From an uncultured Nocardiaceae bacterium (lineage in GTDB: Bacteria > Actinomycetota > Actinomycetes > Mycobacteriales > Mycobacteriaceae), in contig CAKZIX010000196.1 of NCBI GenBank assembly GCA_936936565.1, positions 1-34,536 of the forward strand: DNA of 34,536 nucleotides, in the 5' to 3' direction. Shown here in pieces: positions 14,658-22,567 of the stretch (positions within the stretch are counted from its first letter, which is position 1; each line of letters begins with the position of its first letter). The translations under genes and the position numbers were made by a program. The notes beneath the pieces are model-generated. The model was not told where the DNA came from, did not search any database, and saw only the letters and a program-made list of their open reading frames with translations.

Positions 14658-16352
14658 ATGACCACCACCTCCGAACACGTCGTGTTCGCCACCGAACAGC
14701 AGGTGGACGACGCCGTCGACGCCTTGACCGAGGGAGCAGCTACCTGGGCGACGATGCCCGCGCGGGCACGCATCGAGCTGTTGACCGCGACACACACCGC
14801 GATCGCGGCGGCGGCCGGCGAGTGGGCCGAGGCCGCGATCGTCGCGAAGGGAACCCCGCGCGGTTCGCTCGAAGGCGAGGAGTGGATGTCCGGGCCGTGG
14901 GCGACGCTGCAGGGCTTCGCCGCGATCGTCGACAGCCTCGAAAAGCTCGCGGCGGGCAAGTCGCCCGTCGACGGCGCCCGCGCCGGGACCGCTCCCGGCG
15001 GGCGCACCACGTTCCGCATGCTGCCCGCGGACCTGTACGAGTTCAATCTGTTCAACGGCTTCTCCGGCGAACTGTGGCTCGAGCCGGGAGTCGCGGCAGC
15101 GGATGCCCGCAAGAACGCCGGCCTGGGCGCGAAACGCCTGGGTGAGAACGGCGGAGTCGGGCTGGTGCTCGGCGCGGGCAACGTATCGGCGATCGGGCCG
15201 CTCGACGTGCTGTACGAGTTGATCGCGTTCAACCGGGTCAGCCTGCTCAAGCTCAACCCCACGTTCGCGGGGCTGCTCCCCGCCTATTCGAAGGCGCTCG
15301 CGCCGATGATCGGCGCCGGTGTCTTACGCATCGTCAACGGCGGTGCCGAGATCGGGGCGTACGCCACCACACACCCCGGCGTCGGACACGTGCACATCAC
15401 CGGCTCGCAAGCCACGCACGACCTGATCGTGTGGGGATCGCCGACCGACCGGACCGACCGCAAGCTCGACAAGCCGATCTCCAGCGAACTCGGCGGTGTC
15501 TCACCGATCATCGTCGTCCCCGGCAAGTGGTCGACGGCCGACCTGCGGTACCAGGCGGAGAATGTCGTCACGCAGCGCTTCCACAACAGCGGCCACAACT
15601 GCATCGCCGGGCAAGCGCTGATCCTGTCCGCCGAGTGGGACCAGAAGGACGCGTTCCTCGCGGCCATCCGTGAGGTCCTCGCCGAACTGTCGGCCCGCGA
15701 CCCGTGGTATCCGCGTTCGGCGGACAAGGTCGCCGCGGCCGAAGCCGCCTATCCCGCAGCGGAATCCATCAACGGGCGGGTGTTCGTCGAGGTCGACGAC
15801 GCCACCTCCCAGGAGCTGTTCACGACCGAATATTTCGGACCGGTGCTCGGGCACACGACCCTGCCCGGCCTCGGCGCCGAGTTCTTCGCCAACGCTGTCG
15901 ACTTCGCCAACAACCGCCTCTACGGCACCCTGGGCGCGAGCATCATCGTCGCCCCCGGCGACCGTCGCGCGATGGGCGACGCCTTCGACAACACCCTCGC
16001 CGACCTGCGCTACGGCGCGATCGGCATCAACGTCTGGAGCGCGATCGCCTTCCTCGTCCCCGCCCTGAGCTGGGGTGCCTACCCGGGCAATTCGCTCGAG
16101 AACGTCGGCTCGGGCATCGGCATCGTGCACAACTCACGCCTGCTCGAAAACGTGGAGAAGAGCATCGCGACCGGCCCGTTCCGGCCGTTCCCGCGATCAG
16201 TCGTCAACGGTGAACTCGCGCTCTCGCCCAAGCCGGGCTGGTTCGTCACCGCGAAGTCGGCCAAGCAGGTCGCCGAGCTGCTGACAGAGTTCGCTGCGAG
16301 CCCGAGCTGGCTGAAAATGCCCGCCATCTTCAACCACGCATTCCGAGGCTGA
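14658..16352 (+). CDS. Aldehyde dehydrogenase family protein
   Basis: A 564-residue NAD(P)-dependent aldehyde dehydrogenase. Cys315 in NSGHNCIAGQ is the nucleophile and Glu277 in SSELGGVSP the general base. Cofactor-region sequence includes VLGAGNVSAIGPLDVLYEL. It is longer than the usual 480-500 residues, with extra sequence before the core (RTTFRMLPADLYEFNLFNGF). ATG 14658 has GGGAG about 10 nt upstream and starts 14 bp after the oxygenase stop. A nearby ATG at 14653 is out of frame. Placed between an oxidative-cleavage oxygenase and an acyl-CoA ligase, it most likely oxidises the aldehyde product to an acid; that role is inferred. Confidence 0.9.
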   Translation: MTTTSEHVVFATEQQVDDAVDALTEGAATWATMPARARIELLTATHTAIAAAAGEWAEAAIVAKGTPRGSLEGEEWMSGPWATLQGFAAIVDSLEKLAAGKSPVDGARAGTAPGGRTTFRMLPADLYEFNLFNGFSGELWLEPGVAAADARKNAGLGAKRLGENGGVGLVLGAGNVSAIGPLDVLYELIAFNRVSLLKLNPTFAGLLPAYSKALAPMIGAGVLRIVNGGAEIGAYATTHPGVGHVHITGSQATHDLIVWGSPTDRTDRKLDKPISSELGGVSPIIVVPGKWSTADLRYQAENVVTQRFHNSGHNCIAGQALILSAEWDQKDAFLAAIREVLAELSARDPWYPRSADKVAAAEAAYPAAESINGRVFVEVDDATSQELFTTEYFGPVLGHTTLPGLGAEFFANAVDFANNRLYGTLGASIIVAPGDRRAMGDAFDNTLADLRYGAIGINVWSAIAFLVPALSWGAYPGNSLENVGSGIGIVHNSRLLENVEKSIATGPFRPFPRSVVNGELALSPKPGWFVTAKSAKQVAELLTEFAASPSWLKMPAIFNHAFRG

Positions 16353-16357
16353 CGACC

Positions 16358-17956
16358 ATGATCTTCACCAGTCCCTACCCCTCGGTCGACATTCCCGCCT
16401 GCACCGTCTACGACTACGTCTTCGGCTCACTCACCGACGACGAACTCGGCACGGCCGCGATCCTCGACGGTTATCGGTCCCTCACCTACGGCGAGCTGCG
16501 CGACCAGATCGACGCCTTCGCAGGCGGGCTCGCCGCCCGCGCAGTCGCACCCGGCGACGTCGTGGCACTGCACGCACCCAACGGAATCGGGTTCGTCATC
16601 GCCTTCCACGGGATCCTCCGTGCCGGCGCGACCGCAACGACGATCAACGCGCTCTACTCGCCGACGGAAATCGCCAAGCAGCTCAGGGACTCGCACGCAG
16701 GCACCTACGTCACGGTCTCGCCGCTGCTCCCCAATGCCGTTGCCGGCCAACGTGATGCCGGGCTGCCCGACGATCGCGTCATCGTTCTCGACGGCGTCGA
16801 CGGGTATGAATCACTCGCCGACATCACCGGGACCGGTACGCCGGCACCGGAACTGACGATCGATCCCACCGAACACCTTGCGGTGCTGCCGTACTCGTCG
16901 GGCACCACCGGAAACCCCAAGGGTGTCATGCTCACCCACACCAACTTGGTCGCCAACCTGGCCCAGCTGGCGCCGACGTTGCGAGTGTCGGCGTCGGACA
17001 CGGTCCTAGCGGTGCTGCCGTTCTTCCACATCTACGGAATGAACGTCATCATGAACCTCACCCTGCGCGAGCGCGGCAAGCTCGCCACCCTGCCCAGGTT
17101 CGACCTGGAGCTGTTTCTCGACGTCGTCCAACGACACGGCTGCACCATGCTGTACATCGCGCCGCCCGTGGCCGTGGCGCTCGCGAAACATCCGGCCGTC
17201 GCGAGATACGACCTGTCGTCGGTGGAGGTCGTCGTCTGTGGTGCCGCCCCGATGGACGAAGAGCTCGGAAAAGCCCTCACCAAGCGGATCCCGTCGGAGC
17301 TGTTGCAGGGCTTCGGGATGACCGAGCTCAGTCCGGTCTCGCACGTGACACCGCTCGACGGTGCGGACATCTCGGTCGGTTCGATCGGCGTCGCGATCCC
17401 GAACATCGAATTCCGGGTCGTCGACCCGGCCACCGGCGCCGACATCGCCGCAGGTCCGGACGGCCGGACCGGACCGGGCGAGATGCTCGTTCGCGGCCCG
17501 GGCGTGATGCAAGGATACTTGGGGAACCCGGAAGCGACCGCCGCCACCATCACGGCCGACGGCTTCCTGCACACCGGCGACATCGTCGAGGTCGGGCCGC
17601 TGGGCGAGGTCTACGTAGTGGACCGGCTCAAGGAACTCATCAAGTACAAGGGCTACCAGGTTCCCCCGGCCGAGCTCGAAGCCCTCCTGCTCACCCACCC
17701 TGCGATCGCCGACGCCGCCGTCGTCGCCTACCCCGACGAAGAAGCCGGCGAGATCCCCCGCGCCTTCATCGTGGTTCAGCCTGGAAAGACGGTCACGCCG
17801 GAGGAAGTGAAGGACTTCGTCGCACGAACGGTCGCACCGCACAAACGTATCCGCCTCGTCGAATACATCGACGCCATCCCCAAGTCCGTATCCGGAAAGA
17901 TCCTCCGTAAAGACCTACGGGTCCTACCCGTCGCCGTCGAAGCCGAGCTCAGGTGA
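16358..17956 (+). CDS. Acyl/aryl-CoA ligase (4-coumarate-CoA ligase-like)
   Basis: A 532-residue AMP-forming ligase of the ANL superfamily. The phosphate loop SSGTTGNPKG is at 180-189, followed by FFHIYGMN and QGFGMTELSP. The hinge and C-terminal lid show LHTGDIVEVGPLGEVYVVDRLKELIKYKGYQVPPAELE, read in two parts, and the catalytic lysine lies in PKSVSGKILRKD near the end. It makes an acyl-AMP and then an acyl-CoA from a carboxylic acid. The start is 5 bp after the aldehyde dehydrogenase stop, with GAGG 9 nt upstream, so it is the third gene of the same operon. It would activate the acid formed by the previous enzyme for beta-oxidation. Confidence 0.92.
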   Translation: MIFTSPYPSVDIPACTVYDYVFGSLTDDELGTAAILDGYRSLTYGELRDQIDAFAGGLAARAVAPGDVVALHAPNGIGFVIAFHGILRAGATATTINALYSPTEIAKQLRDSHAGTYVTVSPLLPNAVAGQRDAGLPDDRVIVLDGVDGYESLADITGTGTPAPELTIDPTEHLAVLPYSSGTTGNPKGVMLTHTNLVANLAQLAPTLRVSASDTVLAVLPFFHIYGMNVIMNLTLRERGKLATLPRFDLELFLDVVQRHGCTMLYIAPPVAVALAKHPAVARYDLSSVEVVVCGAAPMDEELGKALTKRIPSELLQGFGMTELSPVSHVTPLDGADISVGSIGVAIPNIEFRVVDPATGADIAAGPDGRTGPGEMLVRGPGVMQGYLGNPEATAATITADGFLHTGDIVEVGPLGEVYVVDRLKELIKYKGYQVPPAELEALLLTHPAIADAAVVAYPDEEAGEIPRAFIVVQPGKTVTPEEVKDFVARTVAPHKRIRLVEYIDAIPKSVSGKILRKDLRVLPVAVEAELR

Positions 17957-17972
17957 TTGTCGACCGGCTGTA

Positions 17973-18014
17973 ACATGTCGATGTTGACATGTCGAGATTG
18001 ACATGTAGGTTGTA
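17973..18014 (+). promoter_or_regulatory. PadR operator: three 14-bp ACATGT repeats with promoter
   Basis: ACATGT recurs at 17973, 18001 and between them at 17987, as three direct 14-bp units beginning ACATGTCGA or ACATGTAGG. They create two overlapping ATGT-N8-ACAT boxes (17975-17990 and 17989-18004), the known PadR operator form. TTGACA at 17984-17989 and TAGGTT at 18006-18011, 16 bp apart, look like a promoter inside the operator. The predicted start of transcription falls at about the GTG start codon at 18018. Confidence 0.8.
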
Positions 18015-18017
18015 GTT

Positions 18018-18551
18018 GTGTCACTGTCACACGCGTTGTTGGGTCTACTCGCAGTCGAGCCGCGCAGTGGTTACGCCTTGACCAAGGCACTCGGCGAGGA
18101 GGGCGTCGGCCGATATGCCTGGAGCGCCGGGCACACGAGCATCTATCCCGAGCTCGCTCGCCTTGCCGAGCTGGGGCTGATTTCCGTTGTCGGCGAAGGG
18201 GCCCGGGGCAAACGCGTCTACGACATCACCGCCGAGGGACGACTCGAGTTGCGAAACTGGCTGGTGGACATGCCACTTCGCCCCGCCGTTGTCCGCAACG
18301 AAATCGTGCTGCGAATGTTTCTGCTCGCGGCACTGGAACCGGCCGACGCGATCGGCATTCTCCAGCGGATCGTCAGTCACGTGGCGGACGAGGCCAAGCA
18401 ATTGCGGCAGCTCCGCGAGGCCGGCGGCGGCGTCATTCCCGACGGTCCGGCCGGATTCGGTCACATCGCTGCGGAATACGGGGTCCGGGTCGACGATGCC
18501 GTCCGGGACTGGGCGCTGTGGGCGATCGATCAATTCGAACGACGCAAGTGA
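18018..18551 (+). CDS. PadR-family transcriptional regulator
   Basis: A 177-residue PadR repressor. The N-terminal winged helix (about 1-75) has the family pattern SLSHALLGLLAVEPRSGYALTK, then SIYPELARLAELGLI and a wing ending GKRVYDITAEGR. The C-terminal half is helical and probably dimerises (IVLRMFLLAALEPADAIGIL). GTG 18018 follows the operator so closely that the mRNA is probably leaderless. The operator overlaps its own promoter, so autorepression is expected. It is followed by an alpha/beta-hydrolase gene 43 bp downstream, which has its own strong ribosome site. PadR proteins often sense phenolic or other toxic compounds; the ligand here is unknown. Confidence 0.92.
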   Translation: MSLSHALLGLLAVEPRSGYALTKALGEEGVGRYAWSAGHTSIYPELARLAELGLISVVGEGARGKRVYDITAEGRLELRNWLVDMPLRPAVVRNEIVLRMFLLAALEPADAIGILQRIVSHVADEAKQLRQLREAGGGVIPDGPAGFGHIAAEYGVRVDDAVRDWALWAIDQFERRK

Positions 18552-18594
18552 AACCGATTGGCGATCGGCGGATCGCTGTGATGAAGGAGATCGA

Positions 18595-19308
18595 ATGGCG
18601 CCGAACTCATTTGTGCTCGACGTTCCCCCGGCCGACGTGGAGCGCCGCGACACCATCGATGTCTATCGCCCCGTGGACTCCGACGACTCTCGCCGCGCCG
18701 CAGTAGTTTTCGTACACGGCGCCCCGCTGCCGCCGAATGTTCCAGTAGGGCCGCGAGATTGGCCGGTCTTCGTCGGCTACGGTTCGCTCGCCGCTGCACA
18801 CGGTGCCGTCGGCGTCACGTTCGAATACCAGCTCCGTACGCCGGCGGAATGCACTTCCGCGGCAGGAGAAATCGCGTCTGCGGTCGCCCAGGCGCGGGCG
18901 TTGCCGGACGTGGACCCGAATCGTATTGCCATCTGGTTCTTCTCGGGCGGAGGATTGCTCGCCGCAGACTGGCTTCGCGATCCGCCGGCCTGGCTGCGCG
19001 GTATCGCGTTCAACTATCCAGTCCTGGAGCCGTTGCCCGACTGGGGTATCGATGCTCGATTTCGCCCGGTCGATGCAGTTGCGACGTCGGGTAGGCTGCC
19101 GATCCTACTTGTCCGCGCCGGCCTCGAACGCACCGAATTCGCTTCGGGTGTAGAGAAATTCGTCTCGGCCGCCACTGCCCATCGCGCGCACCTGGACGTC
19201 GTGGATGTCGTCGACGGCCATCACGGATTCGACGCGATGGCCACCTCCGACGCCGCCCGGCAGGCCGTCACCACGGCGATGAATTGGGTTGTGGCCAAGC
19301 TCGACTGA
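18595..19308 (+). CDS. Alpha/beta-hydrolase, co-transcribed with padR
   Basis: A 237-residue alpha/beta-hydrolase-fold protein related to dienelactone hydrolase/esterase types. It has the oxyanion segment VVFVHGAPLPPN, the nucleophile elbow IWFFSGGGLL and a C-terminal His in DGHHGFD. The elbow lacks the usual first Gly (F-S-G-G-G instead of G-x-S-x-G), which could alter activity but not necessarily abolish it. ATG 18595 has an excellent AAGGAGA site five bases upstream. There is no signal peptide, so it is cytoplasmic. Context suggests a detoxifying esterase or lactonase induced through PadR; the substrate cannot be read from the sequence. Confidence 0.82.
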   Translation: MAPNSFVLDVPPADVERRDTIDVYRPVDSDDSRRAAVVFVHGAPLPPNVPVGPRDWPVFVGYGSLAAAHGAVGVTFEYQLRTPAECTSAAGEIASAVAQARALPDVDPNRIAIWFFSGGGLLAADWLRDPPAWLRGIAFNYPVLEPLPDWGIDARFRPVDAVATSGRLPILLVRAGLERTEFASGVEKFVSAATAHRAHLDVVDVVDGHHGFDAMATSDAARQAVTTAMNWVVAKLD

Positions 19309-19338
19309 GCGACGTCTGCCTGCGCGCCTACGCTGCGA

Positions 19339-20871
19339 CTATTTGCGCGGCATCACGTCGGTGACGGTGCCGTCGGCGGTGGCCGCCAGGTAGGCGCCGC
19401 CGTAGTCGTCGGACAGGTACACCAACAGCATCGGCTCGTTGTTGTGAAACACCCAGGCCGGCTCGACGACGACGTAGCGGCTCTTCGGGTTGGGAATGCC
19501 GAGTTTCTCTTCGGCGGTGCGGAACAGCGCGGGCAGCGCATCCCAGTTCATGGTGCGCAACTTCACGGTCTTCTTGTCGCCGGTGGAGCCGCCGGGGCGG
19601 CGGTCGGCCTTGCCGTTGCGGTAGGTGTACTCGTCGTAGACGTTGGGCTGGCCCTGATTGGGCGCGGCCGCGTTGAAATAGCCCGGATAGATCGTGGCAC
19701 GAGTGAAATCCTGTGTGCCCGAGGCGGCTTCGAGTGCACCGATGGCCCGGCGGGCGCCGGCGGGGGTGAGTAGATCCGATTCTTGCGGCGCGGTGGTGGT
19801 CGGCGGGATCCGGATGCCGGTCGGCGCCACCAGGCCGGATTGCGGGATCGTCACCGTCGGTGGATCGGCGCGCGGGACGTCGGTGTCTTCGGGGTCGGAC
19901 GGGAGCAGCTGCACGGCAAGGACTCCGACGAGGAGCGCGGCCAGGGCGCCCGCCACGGCCACGATCACGGGTACCCACATCGAGCGCTTCGGCTTGTGCC
20001 TGGCAACGGGCCCGCCGGGCGGGGGCGGGGCGACGGGCGCGCGGTGCGGCGCGGACGCCGTGGGAGTGCCGCCGGCCGCTGCGGTCAGCATCCAGTCCAG
20101 CTGTTCGGCGGTGGGCCGGGCGGCGGGGTCCACGGCGAGCAGCGCCCGGATGACGGGGGTGAGCGACCCGGCGCGCTGGGTCGGTGGAATCTCGCCCTTC
20201 ACCACGGCGGCGAGAGTGGCCACGTCGGTGTCGCGGCGCATCGGCTGGTAGCCCTCGACGGCGGTGAACAGCAGCACCCCGAGCGACCACAGATCCGACG
20301 CCGGATTACCTTCGTCGCCGGAAAGTCGTTCCGGGGCAACGTAATCAAGTGAACCGACGATGCTACCCGTGGTGGTGATTCCGGTGCTGCCGCTCATCGA
20401 GGCGATCCCGAAATCGGTCAGCACCGGCGCGCCGTTCTCGCGCAGCAGCACGTTGGCGGGTTTCACGTCGCGATGCAGCACGCCGACACTGTGCGCGGCA
20501 CGCAGCGCGGCCAGGATGCCGCGGCCGAGCTGTGCGGCCTGCGGTGGCGTCATCGGACCGGCAGCGAGCCGGTCCGACAGGGAGCCGCCGCGCACCAGCT
20601 CCATCACGATCCACGGGTGTGGCTCGTCTGGGGTGTCGACGATGTGGTGGATCGCGACCACGTGGGGGTGGGTGATGCGGGCCAACGCCCGCGCCTCGCG
20701 CAGCACTCGTTCGCGGTGTGAGCGCGCCGAATCGTCGGCGAGCACCTCCTTCAGCGCGACCTCACGGTGCAGCGCGAGGTCGTACGCGCGCCACACCGTC
20801 CCCATGCCGCCCCGGCCCAGCGGTTCTCGTAACTCGAACCGGCCGTCGACGGTTCTGTTGCCCTCGTGCAC
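19339..20871 (-). CDS. Membrane Ser/Thr protein kinase (PknB-like)
   Basis: A 510-residue Hanks-type receptor kinase. The kinase domain spans about 10-265: glycine loop GRGGMG at 19-24, Lys41 in VALKEV, HRDVKPAN at 133-140 with catalytic Asp135, DFG at 153-155, then an activation segment rich in Ser and Thr and APE-like APERL. A Pro-rich juxtamembrane region and RHKPKR precede one transmembrane helix (about 299-322). The C-terminal ~185 residues are outside the cell, contain no PASTA repeat, and end with a compact domain with WVFHNNEPMLLVYLSDDYGGAYL. GTG 20871 gives MHEGNRTVDGRFEL. No cognate phosphatase is nearby, so targets are unknown. Confidence 0.93.
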   Translation of the reverse strand: MHEGNRTVDGRFELREPLGRGGMGTVWRAYDLALHREVALKEVLADDSARSHRERVLREARALARITHPHVVAIHHIVDTPDEPHPWIVMELVRGGSLSDRLAAGPMTPPQAAQLGRGILAALRAAHSVGVLHRDVKPANVLLRENGAPVLTDFGIASMSGSTGITTTGSIVGSLDYVAPERLSGDEGNPASDLWSLGVLLFTAVEGYQPMRRDTDVATLAAVVKGEIPPTQRAGSLTPVIRALLAVDPAARPTAEQLDWMLTAAAGGTPTASAPHRAPVAPPPPGGPVARHKPKRSMWVPVIVAVAGALAALLVGVLAVQLLPSDPEDTDVPRADPPTVTIPQSGLVAPTGIRIPPTTTAPQESDLLTPAGARRAIGALEAASGTQDFTRATIYPGYFNAAAPNQGQPNVYDEYTYRNGKADRRPGGSTGDKKTVKLRTMNWDALPALFRTAEEKLGIPNPKSRYVVVEPAWVFHNNEPMLLVYLSDDYGGAYLAATADGTVTDVMPRK

Positions 20872-20907
20872 GGCGACAGCTTATGGCTCTGACCTACGGT
20901 GGAGTGC

Positions 20908-21822
20908 GTGCGAGTGGCGACGTGGAACGTGAATTCGGTCAAGCAGCGGATCCCGCGGCTGTTGCCGTGGCTGGACGAGCGGCGCCCGGACGTGGTGTGC
21001 CTGCAGGAGCTGAAGGTATCCGACGACGCCTTCACCGGACTGCTCGGCGACGAGCTGGCCGCACGCGGCTACGAGTTCGCCGCGGTCGGCGAGGTCGCCT
21101 GGAACGGGGTGGCGATCCTGTCCAAGGTCGGGATCGAGGACGTGCAGGTAGCGCTGCCCGAGGTCCCGCTGTACGCGGCGGAGGGCGCTCGGGCGAGCGC
21201 AGCGACGGGAGATGTCACGGTGGCGTCGGTGCCGGAGGCGCGCGCGGTGGCCGCCACCTGCGGCGGCGTCCGGGTGTACTCGCTGTACGTGCCCAATGGC
21301 CGGGTGCCCGATTCCGACCACTACCACTACAAACTGGCCTGGCTGGAAGCACTCCGCGCGGACGTGGCCGCGGGGCCTGCCGAGGTGCTGGTGTGCGGGG
21401 ACATGAACATCGCACCGGCCGACGCCGACGTCTTCGACCCGGACGCCTACGTCGGGCAGACGCACGTGACGGAGCCCGAACGTGCTGCGCTGCACCGGCT
21501 GCTCGATGTCGGCCTGCACGACGTGGTGCGCGAGCGCTGGCCGAACGAGCGCGTGTTCAGCTACTGGGACTACCGCGCCGGGATGTTCCACAAGGATCTC
21601 GGCATGCGCATCGATTTGATCTTGGCCGGAGCGCCGACGGCCGCCCGGGTGCAGGCGGCGTGGGTGGACCGTCAGGCGCGAAAGGGCAAGGGCCCCAGCG
21701 ACCATGCCCCAGTGATCGTGGATCTGGACACCGCGCCCGACGGCGATATCGGCCCGGTGGTGCCACCGCCCAGCGCCCCCGCCGCCAAGCGCGGCGCGAC
21801 GAAGCTGCCGCAAGCGCGCTGA
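20908..21822 (+). CDS. xthA: Exodeoxyribonuclease III / AP endonuclease
   Basis: An approximately 304-residue enzyme of the exonuclease III family, which cuts DNA at abasic sites and trims 3' ends in base excision repair. Active-site segments are ATWNVNSVK, the metal-binding Glu in VVCLQELK, GDMNIAPADADVFD, and GPSDHAPVIVDL with the catalytic Asp-His. The start is uncertain among GTG 20899, 20908 and 20914. GTG 20908 gives the usual MRVATWNVNS. It is divergent from the kinase gene. A C-terminal tail of about 30 residues (APPSAPAAKRGATKL) is low-complexity and basic. Confidence 0.92.
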   Translation: MRVATWNVNSVKQRIPRLLPWLDERRPDVVCLQELKVSDDAFTGLLGDELAARGYEFAAVGEVAWNGVAILSKVGIEDVQVALPEVPLYAAEGARASAATGDVTVASVPEARAVAATCGGVRVYSLYVPNGRVPDSDHYHYKLAWLEALRADVAAGPAEVLVCGDMNIAPADADVFDPDAYVGQTHVTEPERAALHRLLDVGLHDVVRERWPNERVFSYWDYRAGMFHKDLGMRIDLILAGAPTAARVQAAWVDRQARKGKGPSDHAPVIVDLDTAPDGDIGPVVPPPSAPAAKRGATKLPQAR

Positions 21823-21922
21823 CGCGACGAGGGGTTGGCGTGGGAGGACGATTGCGTGGAGGGGTCCACTCGGTTGGTATTGGACGCTGACAGAGGGTCC
21901 AGTCGTGCGGCATTGTGGCGGC

Positions 21923-22567
21923 ATGATTACGGTGACGGCGGCGGCGGGCGTGGCGGCGATCGCGCTGGGGATGGTCCTCACGCCGGGGCCGAACATGTTG
22001 TATCTGGTGTCGCGCACCATTACTCAAGGTCGGCGCGCCGGTCTGGTGTCGCTCGCGGGCGTCGTGCTGGGGTTCGTGGTGTACATCTTCGCCACGGCGG
22101 CGGGTATCGCCGCCGTGTTCGCGGCGGTGCCGCAGCTCTATCTGGCCCTCAAACTGGCCGGGGCGGCGTACCTGCTGTACCTGGCCTGGCAGGCGGTGCG
22201 TCCGGGTGGCACCTCGGTGTTCGCGCCGGAGCCGCTCCCGCCGGATTCCGCCGGACGGCTGTTCACCATGGGGCTGGTGACGAACCTGCTCAACCCGAAG
22301 ATCGCGATCATGTACGTCGCGCTCATCCCGCAGTTCGTCGACATCGAGGCCGGCTATGTCTGGCTGCAGGCGGTCAGCCTGGGCGCGGTGCAGATTGCCG
22401 TCGCCGTCACGGTGAACACGCTGATCGTGTTGTGCGCAGGCCTGATTGCGGCCTTCCTCGCGCGCAAGCCCATCTGGTTGCGCGTGCAGCGCGCCGTGAT
22501 GGGCACCGTGCTGGGTCTGCTCGCGGTCAGACTGGTGACCGATCGCGCCAAGCCCGCAGTCGCCTGA
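21923..22567 (+). CDS. LysE/RhtB-family amino-acid exporter
   Basis: A 214-residue inner-membrane exporter with about six helices. It carries the family N-terminal motif MVLTPGPNMLYLVSRTI, then GRRAGLVSLAGVVLGF and the middle signature GLVTNLLNPKIAIMYVALIPQFV. These proteins export amino acids or derivatives such as lysine, threonine or homoserine lactone. ATG 21923 fits; a GTG at 21905 is possible. About 100 bp separates it from the exonuclease gene. Its last 41 bp overlap the convergent aminotransferase gene. The substrate is not known. Confidence 0.9.
   Translation: MITVTAAAGVAAIALGMVLTPGPNMLYLVSRTITQGRRAGLVSLAGVVLGFVVYIFATAAGIAAVFAAVPQLYLALKLAGAAYLLYLAWQAVRPGGTSVFAPEPLPPDSAGRLFTMGLVTNLLNPKIAIMYVALIPQFVDIEAGYVWLQAVSLGAVQIAVAVTVNTLIVLCAGLIAAFLARKPIWLRVQRAVMGTVLGLLAVRLVTDRAKPAVA

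Noticed and set aside
13713..16352. 879-codon frame fused to the aldehyde dehydrogenase
   Set aside because: The part before 14658 is an out-of-frame reading of the oxygenase gene. ATG 14658 has its own ribosome site.
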